Below, in pieces: positions 1 through 8,493 of a stretch of 64,000 nt of DNA. Position 1 is the first letter of the stretch. Each line of letters begins with the position of its first letter. Made by a program: the position numbers and the translations under genes. This DNA comes from Gemmatales bacterium (GTDB lineage Bacteria; Planctomycetota; Planctomycetia; Gemmatales; Gemmataceae). The stretch spans positions 1-64,000 of the forward strand of contig BPJP01000005.1 of NCBI GenBank assembly GCA_026004675.1, given 5' to 3'. The notes under the pieces were generated by a model. It did no database searches. It was not told where the DNA came from and worked only from the letters and a program-made list of their open reading frames with translations.

Positions 1-1849
1 CGCCGGATATCACCAGGATTTCGTCGTGGAAAATCTCGGAACGGATGCTCCCGATTTCCGTCAACCAGGACCAACAGTTCTGCGATACCGGTGGCACGGC
101 GGCAACGCTTAAAACCCGATCGCGATGGCCGGCGAACCGGCACAAGGGTTTGCTCTCGGAAGTCGACCAGATACAAACCGTACGGTCGGCGCTCCCCGAA
201 ACGATCTGATCTCCTCGAGGCGAAAATGCCACACAGAGAACTTCATCTTCATGTCCCGCCAGGCACAAGGACTCGCCATCGCCGGCGATTTCCCAGACGC
301 GGATCGTCCGATCGGCGCTGCCACTTGCCAGGTAACGTCCGTCCGGTGAGAAAGCGACACTCCAAACGCAGTCGGTATGGCCTTCGAAGCAACGGACTTG
401 CGTACCTGGGATGTCTTCTTTGTCGGCGACGCTGGGCGCCGGCAGATCGGGAAAGGAGGGAACCTTCCGGCTGGGAAAGTCTGGGTCTTCTTCGAGGTAA
501 TCCGCCAGGGCATCGACGACGGCCTGCGGCGTCTGGTAACGATCCTCCGGGCGTTTCGCCATCAGCTTTTCGACGATTTCGATGACCTGGCCGGGAAGTT
601 GCGGTCGAATGTCATACAAAGGGACAGGAGTATGGTACAAGTGCCCTTCTTTTTTTTCTTGTTGCGTTCCAGAAAAGGGCGTTCTGCCGCTGAGCAAATA
701 GTAGAGCGTGCAGCCCAAAGCGTAGAGGTCAGCACGGATGTCTACCGTGCGGGAATCGATCCATTGTTCGGGTGCCATGAAATCGGGCGTACCCATGACG
801 CGTGTTTCGCTCTCGTTATCGAGCGTACTCAATCGCGCCAGTCCCATGTCGAGAATCTTGACGGTACTGCGTCGAAACGGCAATGTTCCACTGGGTACGC
901 AACCTGGTTGGCTCACTTTAAGGTTGCCCGGTTTGATATCTCGGTGCACCAGGCCTCGTTCATGGGCATGCTGGAGACCGAGAGCCGCCTGGCGAATGTA
1001 TTCGCAGGCTTCGCTGCTGGGGAGGGGGCCGCGCGATTGCACCAGTTCGTGCAAGTCGATCCCATCGACGAATTCCATGACGATGTAAGGGGTTTCGCCG
1101 CACCTGCCAGCGTCGAAAACGACGGCGATATTGGTGTGCAGCAAATGGGCGGCTGCCCGGGCTTCCCGGACAAAGCTCTGCCACGCCAGCTCCGAGTCGG
1201 GCCAGCGTCGGGGATGGGGCACCTTCAAGGCGACGAGCCGTTGCAAACTGGTTTGCTCCGCCTTGTAGACGATCCCTTGCCCGCCGGATTTGACGAATTC
1301 CAGAATCCGGTAGCCGGTGATTTCCGGAAATGAAACCTGGTGGTCGTCTGGTGATGCGCCAGGTGCAACGATGGTTGGCGCCTCGGGATCGTGCGAGAGA
1401 TCGACAAATAAGCGGTTGATCTCAGTGCGGTAATCGGGGAAGCGCAACAAGTAGCCTTCGATGGGGAGGTTGAATTCGCGCTGGCGGCGCTGCGTGAACT
1501 CTTCCAGGATCAACCGAACGACACCCATGCGGTCGCTTTTCAACTCCGGAAAGCGTTTGAGATAGGTCTCGACGTTGGCTGACTCTCCGTTCCGGAGCCG
1601 AAATGCCAATTCGGCGCGGACGAGTTCGAAGAGAACCAACCGTCGTTCGTTGTCGTCGAAAGGGACTTCGGTCGGCAGGGTGGCGAATTTGCCAGTATGG
1701 GCACTTATAAAATCTTCGATGCTTGGATGCCGGCCCTGATGAAGGGCGTCCTGAAAGCGTTTGACGACCGCGTCAAGCCAGGTATGTTCTTCGCTCGACG
1801 GGGGCGTGGCGCTTTGGTCCATTGATACTGGAATTTGCGAATCTGCCAT
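1..1849 (-). CDS. Ser/Thr protein kinase with WD40 repeats, C-terminus cut by window edge
   Basis: Open for 616 codons and running off the window start. Residues 1-170 form a helical N-terminal region of the type common in planctomycete kinases. The kinase domain lies at about 180-440: a glycine loop (SGGQGIVYK), VALK lysine, HRD loop (VHRDIKPGN), a DMG in place of DFG (KILDMGLAR) and MAPEQ in the activation segment. Two clear WD40 repeats follow from about 500 (FSPDGRYLASGSADRTIRVW and a second copy), so a beta-propeller probably sits at the C-terminus. The final 35 residues seen no longer fit the WD40 pattern. I chose the ATG at 1849, which has AGGA about 10 bases upstream; an ATG at 1822 is also possible. 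No transmembrane segment is seen in the visible part. The role is presumably signalling; the substrate is unknown. Confidence 0.88.
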   Translation of the reverse strand, partial: MADSQIPVSMDQSATPPSSEEHTWLDAVVKRFQDALHQGRHPSIEDFISAHTGKFATLPTEVPFDDNERRLVLFELVRAELAFRLRNGESANVETYLKRFPELKSDRMGVVRLILEEFTQRRQREFNLPIEGYLLRFPDYRTEINRLFVDLSHDPEAPTIVAPGASPDDHQVSFPEITGYRILEFVKSGGQGIVYKAEQTSLQRLVALKVPHPRRWPDSELAWQSFVREARAAAHLLHTNIAVVFDAGRCGETPYIVMEFVDGIDLHELVQSRGPLPSSEACEYIRQAALGLQHAHERGLVHRDIKPGNLKVSQPGCVPSGTLPFRRSTVKILDMGLARLSTLDNESETRVMGTPDFMAPEQWIDSRTVDIRADLYALGCTLYYLLSGRTPFSGTQQEKKEGHLYHTPVPLYDIRPQLPGQVIEIVEKLMAKRPEDRYQTPQAVVDALADYLEEDPDFPSRKVPSFPDLPAPSVADKEDIPGTQVRCFEGHTDCVWSVAFSPDGRYLASGSADRTIRVWEIAGDGESLCLAGHEDEVLCVAFSPRGDQIVSGSADRTVCIWSTSESKPLCRFAGHRDRVLSVAAVPPVSQNCWSWLTEIGSIRSEIFHDEILVISG

Positions 1850-2051
1850 GCGAATACGATCCTGGAATCGATTTCGATGAACTTCCCTGCCGGGTCTGCC
1901 GCCAACCCCAATTTACGTCTCGGAAATCGTTTGAACAAGGAAATATCAATTCGTATCATTGCCAGTGAGTTTGTCCTGTCGGCGAGCCGTTTCGTATTCG
2001 GCGCGCAAGCATCCTACCCGTAATGCGTTTTCATTCGTAGTGGCAGACGTC

Positions 2052-3011
2052 ATGAAAAAACTAACGCTGTACGACCATGCGCCGAAGAAGGATTGGATGT
2101 ACGACGAAGTGATCAGCGGCCTGCAAGCTGTTGAAAAAAGTCTTCCAAGCAAGTTCTTCTATGATGAGACAGGCTCGAAACTCTTCGATCGGATTTGCGA
2201 ATTGGAGGAATACTACCCGGCGCGAACCGCCCTTGCCATTCTCGAACGTCATGGCAAGGAAATGGCCCAGTGCGCTGGCAGGGGGTGCTTACTCATCGAG
2301 TACGGCAGTGGCAGCAGTGTCAAAACGCGCTATCTGCTGGACCATCTCGAATCGCCCGCTGGCTACGTGCCGGTCGATATCTCGCGGGCGCATTTGTTGC
2401 AGACGGCGCAGCGCCTGGCCGACGACTATGCCGGTTTGCACGTCATTCCCGTGTGTGCCGACTTCACACGACCTCTCCACTTGCCAAAGACTCCCGAAGG
2501 CCGCCGCGTTGTGTTCTTCCCCGGTTCGACGATCGGCAACCTCACCGTCATCGAACGGCATGCTTTATTGCACCAGACCGCGCAATTGTGCGGACCAGGA
2601 GGGGGGCTTATTCTCGGCGTCGATTTGCAGAAAGACCCGCGCATCATCACGGCTGCTTACAACGACAAAGATGGCGTCACTGCCGAGTTCAACCTCAACA
2701 TCCTTCGCCACATCAATCGAGCCCTCGACGCCAATTTCGAGGTCGACCGCTTCTGGCACCACGCTTTTTATACGCCTCGAGAAGGGCGCATCGAAATGCA
2801 CCTCATCAGCCAATGCGAACAGGAAGTGCGCATCAATGGCTGCACTTTCTGCATCCGCGAAGGCGAGTCGATTCGCACCGAATATTCGCACAAGTTCACC
2901 GAAAAAAGTCTCGTGGAAATGGCCGAAAACGCCGGCTTCCGATGCCAAAAGCTCTGGACCGATGAACGTCGCTATTTCGCCATCGCCTATTTCACCGTCG
3001 AACCGAATTAG
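2052..3011 (+). CDS. egtD: L-histidine N-alpha-methyltransferase (EgtD family)
   Basis: A 319-residue protein, the usual length of EgtD. It shows the family N-terminus (LPSKFFYDETGSKLFDRIC), the SAM-binding loop IEYGSGSSVKT at about residue 84 and the FFPGSTIGNL segment. In ergothioneine synthesis EgtD trimethylates histidine to hercynine using SAM; it is cytosolic. The ATG at 2052 starts the family-conserved N-terminus, while the longer frame from 1959 adds an unrelated arginine-rich extension. No EgtB (DinB plus FGE domains) is adjacent; the FGE-type gene at 5173-6023 lacks a DinB domain. Members of this family can also modify other substrates, so ergothioneine synthesis is inferred. Confidence 0.88.
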   Translation: MKKLTLYDHAPKKDWMYDEVISGLQAVEKSLPSKFFYDETGSKLFDRICELEEYYPARTALAILERHGKEMAQCAGRGCLLIEYGSGSSVKTRYLLDHLESPAGYVPVDISRAHLLQTAQRLADDYAGLHVIPVCADFTRPLHLPKTPEGRRVVFFPGSTIGNLTVIERHALLHQTAQLCGPGGGLILGVDLQKDPRIITAAYNDKDGVTAEFNLNILRHINRALDANFEVDRFWHHAFYTPREGRIEMHLISQCEQEVRINGCTFCIREGESIRTEYSHKFTEKSLVEMAENAGFRCQKLWTDERRYFAIAYFTVEPN

Positions 3012-3817
3012 CCCGCGGCACCGACGGCAGCGAGCAGAACGCCCACTCCTTTCGCTCCGATATCAGGGCAAGCCCCGGTCGGCATTTACTCTGATCGAAT
3101 TGCTGGTTGTCATTGCGATCATTCGGCATCCTTTTGGCACTGGTGTTGCCCGCCATCCAGAAAGTCCGCTCCGCCGCCAGGCGAATCCAGTGTGCCAGCA
3201 ACTTGCATCAGATCGGCATCGCCTGCCATCTTTATCACGACTGCAGCGGCATCCTTCCTCCTTACCGTATTTGCCCGGCTCCGTGGAAGAACGGCAACGA
3301 TCTGTTTTGCGATCAGATCGACCCGGATGTTTATTCCGGTCCCAATGAATTATGGTGGGCGCCGTATGATAATCGCCCCGGCACTTCCCCCACGTATGCT
3401 TTGCCCGATTACCAGCCGAAAGCCTTGCTTTTTCCTTTCATCGAAAACAACTATGCCGTTTTTCAATGTCCTGACGGTATCAATCCCCGACGGGAATTGC
3501 CTGATTTCGGCCGCCGTTATCAGATTCCCTACGGCATGAACTATATCGACGGAGGTCCTGCCACCCAGCGACTCGAGGACATCAGCTCCGGCAACGGCAC
3601 CAGCCATGTCATGTTCATCTGGGAACATTCCAACAACCCCTGTTGCTACAACAAAATCAACGGTGTTCGCTATCCGTGGCCCTACCTCGATAGCGATGAG
3701 GTCTGGAAACACTACACGCTGAGGCACAATGGCACGTTCAACGTCCTGTTTTGCGATGGCAGCGTCAAAGCGATGACCCATCAGCAGCTCAGCCGCTCGC
3801 GCTTTTACGTTCGCTGA
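2962..3817 (+). CDS. DUF1559 type II pseudopilin-like protein, frameshifted, start unclear
   Basis: The N-terminal prepilin methylation motif ([13 protein letters not shown]) is read in one frame to about 3123. The rest of the helix ([20 protein letters not shown]) and body are read in the +1 frame to 3817. Removing one T of the TT at 3122-3123 restores [12 protein letters not shown]. The C-terminus carries the planctomycete H-X9-DG motif ([12 protein letters not shown]). These proteins are exported through a type II/pilin-like pathway and are highly paralogous in planctomycetes; individual functions are unknown. No good start codon precedes the motif: the nearest in-frame ATG is 2962, inside the end of egtD, so a second defect or an unusual start is possible. 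At about 285 codons it is a short member. Confidence 0.72.
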
Positions 3818-4248
3818 GAATCGCGGCTTTGCCGTCGAATGACCTCGACATAGCACCCCAAGCCGGCGCCTTGTCGCTGATCAATAAACGATCTGCTTGG
3901 GCAATAGCTCGCATCAAGAACGGGAAGGTCACGACGGGGCGTATCAGTGCGCGGCAGGGCGGCGGAGAGCTATTTTATCTAATTTATCTATCTTCCCTCA
4001 TCCGCCGTCAGCAAACGGAAGTTACCGTCAACTAACGGTGGTTTCAGCGAGCGTCGTAGCGTCAGCGCGACGAGCGGACCGTCAACTAACGGTGATTTGA
4101 AGGAGCGTCGCAGTGTCAGCGCGACGAGCGGACCATCAACTGACGATAGATGGGCTGTCGGAGGCAGGCGATACCAGCGAGCAGGGTCGGTGTTAGATAA
4201 GCAACTCAGTAGCCTGTCGATTTTCCTGTCTTGTTTTAGGAGCCAACA
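3818..4248. other. Intergenic region with short tandem repeats
   Basis: 431 bases without a credible gene. The first 190 bases show nothing recognisable. From about 4027 there are two and a half copies of a 54-base unit. Apparent reading frames here only translate the repeat. The esterase Shine-Dalgarno (GGAG) lies at the right end, directly before 4249. Confidence 0.7.
4027..4150. repeat. 54-bp tandem repeat, about 2.3 copies
   Basis: Units begin at 4027, 4081 and 4135 (truncated). The two full units differ at about six positions. Each unit starts with GTCAACTAACGG, and together with the preceding bases forms an inverted repeat ACCGT-N6-ACGGT. A partial, more diverged unit may precede at about 4009. 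This could be a dispersed intergenic repeat family; copy number elsewhere in the genome cannot be seen here. Confidence 0.75.
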
Positions 4249-5149
4249 ATGAGAGCCTTGCTTCTGGTCTGTATAGTGAGTTTGGCGATGACGAAGCCTG
4301 CGTCGGCGCAAAAGAAGAAGGGGAGAACGTGTTCCGCCGCCAACGCACGCCGACGTGAAGTATGGTCCGCACAAACGAAACGTCATGGACGTTTGGCTGG
4401 CGAAAAGCGAAAAACCGACGCCGGTGCTGGTTTTTATACACGGGGGAGGGTTTTTACGCGGTGACAAGCGCGTCAACCCACGGGAATTGGAGGCCTGCTT
4501 GAAAAAGGGAATTTCTGTTGCAGCGATCACCTATCGCTTTTCCAGCGAGGCGATGGCACCGGCTTCGTTCTTGGATGGAGCACGTGCCATCCAATTCCTT
4601 CGTTATAAAGCAAAAGAGTGGAATCTCGATGCGAAGAGGATAAGTGCCACGGGAGGGTCGGCAGGTGGCGGGATTTCGTTATGGCTTGCATTTCACGATG
4701 ATCTCGCCGACCCGAAAAGCGGCGATCCTGTAAGCCGACAATCGACGCGACTGTCGTCGGCCGTCGTCATCAATGCACAATGTTCTTACGATCCCCGGTT
4801 CACCCGCGAGCTTTTGCCGGGAAGCAACACCTACCAGCATCCTGCACTCGCCAGCCTGTTCGGGATCGACATCGAAAAACTCGACAAGCTCCCTGCGGAC
4901 AAGTACAAGCTGATGGAAGAGGTTTCGCCAATCAACCATTTGACGCAAGACGATCCGCCCGTCATGTTGATTTACAATCGGGGCCTTGACGCGGATGCCA
5001 ACATTCATCACGCGAAGTTCGGCAAAGTCTTGAAGGACAAGATGGACAAAATGGGCATTCCATGTGTGCTGATTGCGGCAGGCAAGGCAGTCGGCAATGG
5101 CGAACGGCAATCGACCATCGAGTTTATCACTCGCTATTGGCGGGATTGA
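4249..5149 (+). CDS. Secreted alpha/beta hydrolase (esterase/lipase-like), frameshifted
   Basis: Begins with a signal peptide (MRALLLVCIVSLAMTKPASA) after a GGAG ribosome site. At the GGGG of 4320-4323 the frame changes; reading three Gs gives KKKGERVPPP and joins smoothly to the hydrolase body, and the repaired gene is exactly 300 codons including the stop. The body has the HGGGFLRGD oxyanion-hole motif of the hormone-sensitive-lipase/carboxylesterase group and the nucleophile elbow (GGSAGGG). An Asp and His near the C-terminus would complete the triad, but the canonical His is not obvious at the end (KAVGNGERQS). It probably hydrolyses an ester in the periplasm; the substrate is unknown. 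Confidence 0.8.
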
Positions 5150-5172
5150 CAGCAGGCACGCAGCGGTTGCCA

Positions 5173-6023
5173 TTAGTCGGCATCCATGGCCGTACGAAAG
5201 CCGTTCCACGGTTCTCGCGTTTCCGGAGTCCAATAGACTTTGCGGGTGCAGCTGAGAACCTCGTGATGCGTGCTCGGGGTGGCGAAGCCGCCGCCCCGAT
5301 CGACTTTATGGGTAATGGCACTAGCACCCATTTCTTGCCAGAAGGCGTCATTGAGGCACGGATCGCGGAGCAGCCCATTTTGAACACACAGCTGGCCGAA
5401 GGCGGGCCAGTACCAGTCGTCGGTCCAGTTGTTGACATTGCCAGCCATGTCGAAGCAGCCGTACGGACTGACGCCGGCTGGATACCGGTCGACGGGAGTG
5501 GTATGGCCAATGATCGAATCGAAGTTAGCCCGGTCGCGTGTCGGCCAATCGTTGCCCCAGGGATAGCGTCGGCCATCGGTGCCGCGAGCGGCTTTTTCCC
5601 ATTCGGCATCGGTGGGCAAGCGTTCGCCCGGCCCAGGCGGCATAAGCTTTGGCCTCGTACCAACAGACACCAGCCACCGGTTGATCGGGAGCGTCGAAGC
5701 CTTCGACACCCCATTGGGCGGGCTGCTCGATCTGATTTTTTTCTCGCCACTGCCAGCCGGCTTCGGTCCACCATTGCCGATTGTGGTAGCCGCCATCCTC
5801 CATGAACAAACGGAATTGGGCGTTGCTCACTGGAAAGATATCGATCCAAAACGCGGATAAATACACCTCGCGATAAGGCTTTTCGTGATCTTCGGCGAGA
5901 ATATCGGAATTGTCCAGCCCCATCAGGAAAGGGCCAGCTGGGGACAAGGACCATCCGTGCCCCATCGCGCGGGTGCGTCATTGTTTGGTAGCCGTTGGTA
6001 TAGGGCAGAAACTTCGAATTCAT
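5173..6023 (-). CDS. Formylglycine-generating-enzyme/SUMF1-like protein, two frameshifts
   Basis: Three reading frames join into one FGE-sulfatase domain. The start (DGARMVLVP), middle ([19 protein letters not shown]) and end ([40 protein letters not shown]) are in different frames. Removing one base from the CCCC (plus-strand GGGG 5940-5943) and one from GGG (plus-strand CCC 5627-5629) gives an uninterrupted product of about 282 residues. The fold is shared by FGE, EgtB, PvdO and lectin-like proteins. No DinB domain is present, so it is not a standard EgtB, and the paired cysteines of true FGE are not evident. The function is therefore open. It converges on the esterase gene with a 23-base gap. 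Confidence 0.75.
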
Positions 6024-6189
6024 GTTCCGTGATAGCCCGACAGCAAGAACAATTGAACAGGAAATGCGGAACTCAAATATCCTGTCATGCTTGCTGGCTG
6101 TTGTAAAGGGGGATTCTGTGAGCTAATCAGGGTGGCGGAACTCATGATCTGATTGGGTTCAAAGTCGGCGTTGATCCAACAAAGCCCGA

Positions 6190-6894
6190 TCAAGCGCAAC
6201 GTTGGCTTGTTACCAATGGCCTCAGGTCGCGATGTTGGGCATTCTGCCACGCTTCGATTGTCCCAATGGGCAGCCAAAAGTCGGCTTGGACGACGGATAC
6301 CGGCTCACGTCGGGCAAGCGCAGCCAGATAATCCGTGATCTCATACTCGCCACGCCGCGATAACCCGATATCGATATCAAACACAGATTGGGGGAAGACG
6401 TAGGCACCCGTGTTGGCGAGGTGACGGCCAGCAAGATCGGGTTTTTCTTCCAGACGCTGCAAAGTTCCATCATCACCGGGAAAAACAATGCCGAATTGTT
6501 TGGGATCAGCGACCGGATGCACGAGCACTCCAGCTGGCGTCTGAGCAAGTTTCTTGAGGTCTGCTGCACCAAAAAGATCGTCACCGTTCAACACCAGAAA
6601 CTTTTTCGAGCGGATTTGCTTCTGGCAAACACGTAATGCGTCTCCGGTGCCTCTCGGGTGTTCCTGTTCCACTGCGCACCATTGCTGAAAGTGGCTTTGG
6701 GTCGACAGATAGTGCCGGATCTGATCGGCCAAATAATGCACAACAACGATGACACGGTCGACTTCTTCAGGCAATGCAGCCAGTCCCCAATCCAGAATGG
6801 GACGCCCCTGTACCAAAAGAAGAGGTTTTGGAATTTGTAACGTATATGGCCGGAGCCGGGTTCCTAAACCGGCAGCCAGGATGACGGCATCCAT
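6190..6894 (-). CDS. Sugar-phosphate nucleotidyltransferase
   Basis: A 234-residue NTP_transferase-family protein with the N-terminal signature LAAGLGTRLRPYT followed by PKPLL, the GDD/NGDDL metal-binding region and the LEEKP motif. It would couple a nucleoside triphosphate to a sugar-1-phosphate (RmlA, MurU or GCD1-like), giving an activated sugar in the cytosol. I chose the ATG at 6894 because the Shine-Dalgarno GGAGG abuts the alternative ATG at 6900 but is 6 bases from 6894. It lies 24 bases downstream of the Rpn gene on the same strand. Its first 71 or so codons are repeated at 8257-8469 by the tandem duplication. Confidence 0.85.
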   Translation of the reverse strand: MDAVILAAGLGTRLRPYTLQIPKPLLLVQGRPILDWGLAALPEEVDRVIVVVHYLADQIRHYLSTQSHFQQWCAVEQEHPRGTGDALRVCQKQIRSKKFLVLNGDDLFGAADLKKLAQTPAGVLVHPVADPKQFGIVFPGDDGTLQRLEEKPDLAGRHLANTGAYVFPQSVFDIDIGLSRRGEYEITDYLAALARREPVSVVQADFWLPIGTIEAWQNAQHRDLRPLVTSQRCA

Positions 6895-6918
6895 TTCCAT
6901 CCTCCAATAGATCGTCAG

Positions 6919-7992
6919 TTAGGCACGAAAAACATCTTCAATCGACTCAGCCGTCAGGATTCGATCCGCCCAGGTCAAGAGTTGTTCCTGATCGGCCTCG
7001 CGAATTCGCCGGCCGTATTCCTCTGGAATCGTGCCGAACTTTTTGTTGAGCAGGCGCATGAGAACTTCCGCCTCGCCTTCCGATCGGCCTTTAGCCATGC
7101 CCTGCTGTATGCCCTGCTGTATGCCCTGGTGTATGCCCTGCTGTATGCCCTGCTGCAATCCCTTTTGTATGCCTTTTTCCATTCCTTCTGCCAAGCCTTC
7201 TTCAACCCCTTGGGCGTAGCCTTCTTCGCGGGCTTGTTTTCGCCACTGTTCGACCGTTTCCTTCAGCATGGCTCCGTACTCCCGAAAATCTTGCAATTGC
7301 GCCGGCGACTCGATCAGACGCTTTCCCGACGCCGCAACTGCCTCCAGCCACCGGCCAATACGCAGCACCGTCTCGCGATGCTCCTCCACGCTCGCCCACT
7401 CCGACAACTCGGCAAACACCGCCTCGATATCTTCCTGGCTTCGGCACTGCTCCAGGCGAAACACGATCGCCGCCAAATTGTGCATCCCCGCCAATGCGGC
7501 CAAGTCTTGAGCATGCTCCTCGAGCAAAAAGTAACTTAATCTCGGCAAATACCGCGTCAACTCCTCATGGCCAGCGTCGGCAATCAATTCCCCCACATCC
7601 CGCGGCGCCGTCCACCGCCGCGTCCCATTATACAACACGATCGGCACGACCGGCGGCAGCATTTCACTTTCCTTGATCTCCTTCTCGCTCAGCAAACGCT
7701 GATACAAAAGCCCGACATATACCATCAGCCGCAACGCCATCAAACGGTCCACCGTCGACTGGAACTCGATCAACAAGTAGAGGTAAAGCCAGTGATCGCG
7801 AAAACGAACGCGCCAGATGACGTCGCTCTCCCGCTTTTCGAATCGCTCGCTGACGAAACTGGCGTTGACCGGCTCGAGCGAGTCGAGATCCAGATCGGCG
7901 ACCCACGATTCGCTGATGAAGCCGCGAATCAAATCGGCGACAAGGCGCTTGTCGGAGAACAGCATCCTGTAGCCGGCATCGTGGTTGGCCAT
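6919..7992 (-). CDS. Rpn-family recombination-promoting nuclease/putative transposase, copy A
   Basis: A 357-residue member of the Rpn/PF04754 family (PD-(D/E)XK nuclease fold): HDAGYRMLF near the N-terminus, then a core with an acidic residue and LYLLIEFQSTVDRLMALRL, the E-x-Q active-site type of this family. Rpn proteins of Escherichia coli are DNA endonucleases that raise RecA-independent recombination. Residues about 270-300 are tetrapeptide repeats (GIQQ, GIHQ, GLQQ), and the C-terminus (LLNKKFGTIP) resembles DUF4351. The ATG at 7992 begins MANHDAGYR; a TTG at 8013 would add seven residues. Copy A has proline where copy B has serine (PPVVPIVLY against PPVVSIVLY). Confidence 0.87.
   Translation of the reverse strand: MANHDAGYRMLFSDKRLVADLIRGFISESWVADLDLDSLEPVNASFVSERFEKRESDVIWRVRFRDHWLYLYLLIEFQSTVDRLMALRLMVYVGLLYQRLLSEKEIKESEMLPPVVPIVLYNGTRRWTAPRDVGELIADAGHEELTRYLPRLSYFLLEEHAQDLAALAGMHNLAAIVFRLEQCRSQEDIEAVFAELSEWASVEEHRETVLRIGRWLEAVAASGKRLIESPAQLQDFREYGAMLKETVEQWRKQAREEGYAQGVEEGLAEGMEKGIQKGLQQGIQQGIHQGIQQGIQQGMAKGRSEGEAEVLMRLLNKKFGTIPEEYGRRIREADQEQLLTWADRILTAESIEDVFRA
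7097..7192. repeat. 12-bp tandem repeat inside Rpn copy A
   Basis: Eight 12-base units, of which the first five are nearly perfect ATGCCCTGCTGT and the last three have drifted. On the coding strand they encode the GIQQ/GIHQ/GLQQ tetrapeptides. Because the period is a multiple of three, slippage changes protein length without breaking the frame. Confidence 0.9.
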
Positions 7993-8163
7993 GCCGAGAT
8001 TGTATGCCGTCAAAACAAACGGAAAAGGTTTGCCACCATGCTGAATTGGCTTAATCGCTGAAAACGCGCCCCCCGACTACGGCAGGATCGTCTTCCGTTT
8101 TTCCTGGAACAATTCGAGCCAACTCAACACGACGGCATCGCGGAATGTTTTATTTTTCTCGGA

Positions 8164-8469
8164 TCATGAAAAATCCTGCGGACAGTATTCGCATTTCACC
8201 CCCTGCGTTGGCCATGGAAAACCATGTTGCGGCCATAGTGGGTGCTTCATGTTCCTTTGCTGAAAGTGGCTTTGGGTCGACAGATAGTGCCGGATCTGAT
8301 CGGCCAAATAATGCACAACAACGATGACACGGTCGACTTCTTCAGGCAATGCAGCCAGTCCCCAATCCAGAATGGGACGCCCCTGTACCAAAAGAAGAGG
8401 TTTTGGAATTTGTAACGTATATGGCCGGAGCCGGGTTCCTAAACCGGCAGCCAGGATGACGGCATCCAT
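8164..8469 (-). pseudogene. Truncated nucleotidyltransferase fragment made by the duplication
   Basis: The first 71 or so codons are the N-terminus of the 6190-6894 nucleotidyltransferase, including LAAGLGTRLRPYT. At 8257 the reading frame crosses the duplication junction and continues for about 30 codons through sequence from upstream of Rpn copy A before a stop. It lacks the metal-binding and sugar-binding parts, so it should be inactive. It keeps the same ribosome site as the intact gene and could be translated after Rpn copy B. Confidence 0.85.
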
Positions 8470-8493
8470 TTCCATCCTCCAATAGATCGTCAG

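Larger units (their letters stand above)
6682..8256. repeat. Tandem duplication, copy 1 (1575 bp)
   Basis: Copy 1 of a direct repeat with period 1575, identical to 8257-9831 except at five positions that I could find. It carries the 5' part of the nucleotidyltransferase gene, a whole Rpn gene and about 260 bases upstream of it. The breakpoints share only TT, so the duplication arose without long homology. Confidence 0.95.

Noticed and set aside
377..1333. 318-codon plus-strand frame
   Set aside because: It is the antisense shadow of the kinase-WD40 gene on the minus strand, whose kinase motifs are clear.
3988..4530. 180-codon minus-strand frame with DGPLVALTLRR repeats
   Set aside because: It translates the 54-bp repeat and crosses the esterase start on the opposite strand; no start signal.
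5127..6023. 298-codon single minus frame as an intact gene
   Set aside because: Only its first 28 codons match the FGE-type start; the domain continues in other frames.
7097..7192. Possible CRISPR array
   Set aside because: The units are 12 bases, contiguous without spacers, and lie inside a coding region.
6982..7539. Plus-strand frame with repeated LLYAL phrases, also at 8557-9114
   Set aside because: It only translates the complement of the 12-bp repeat in the Rpn genes; not a transmembrane protein.
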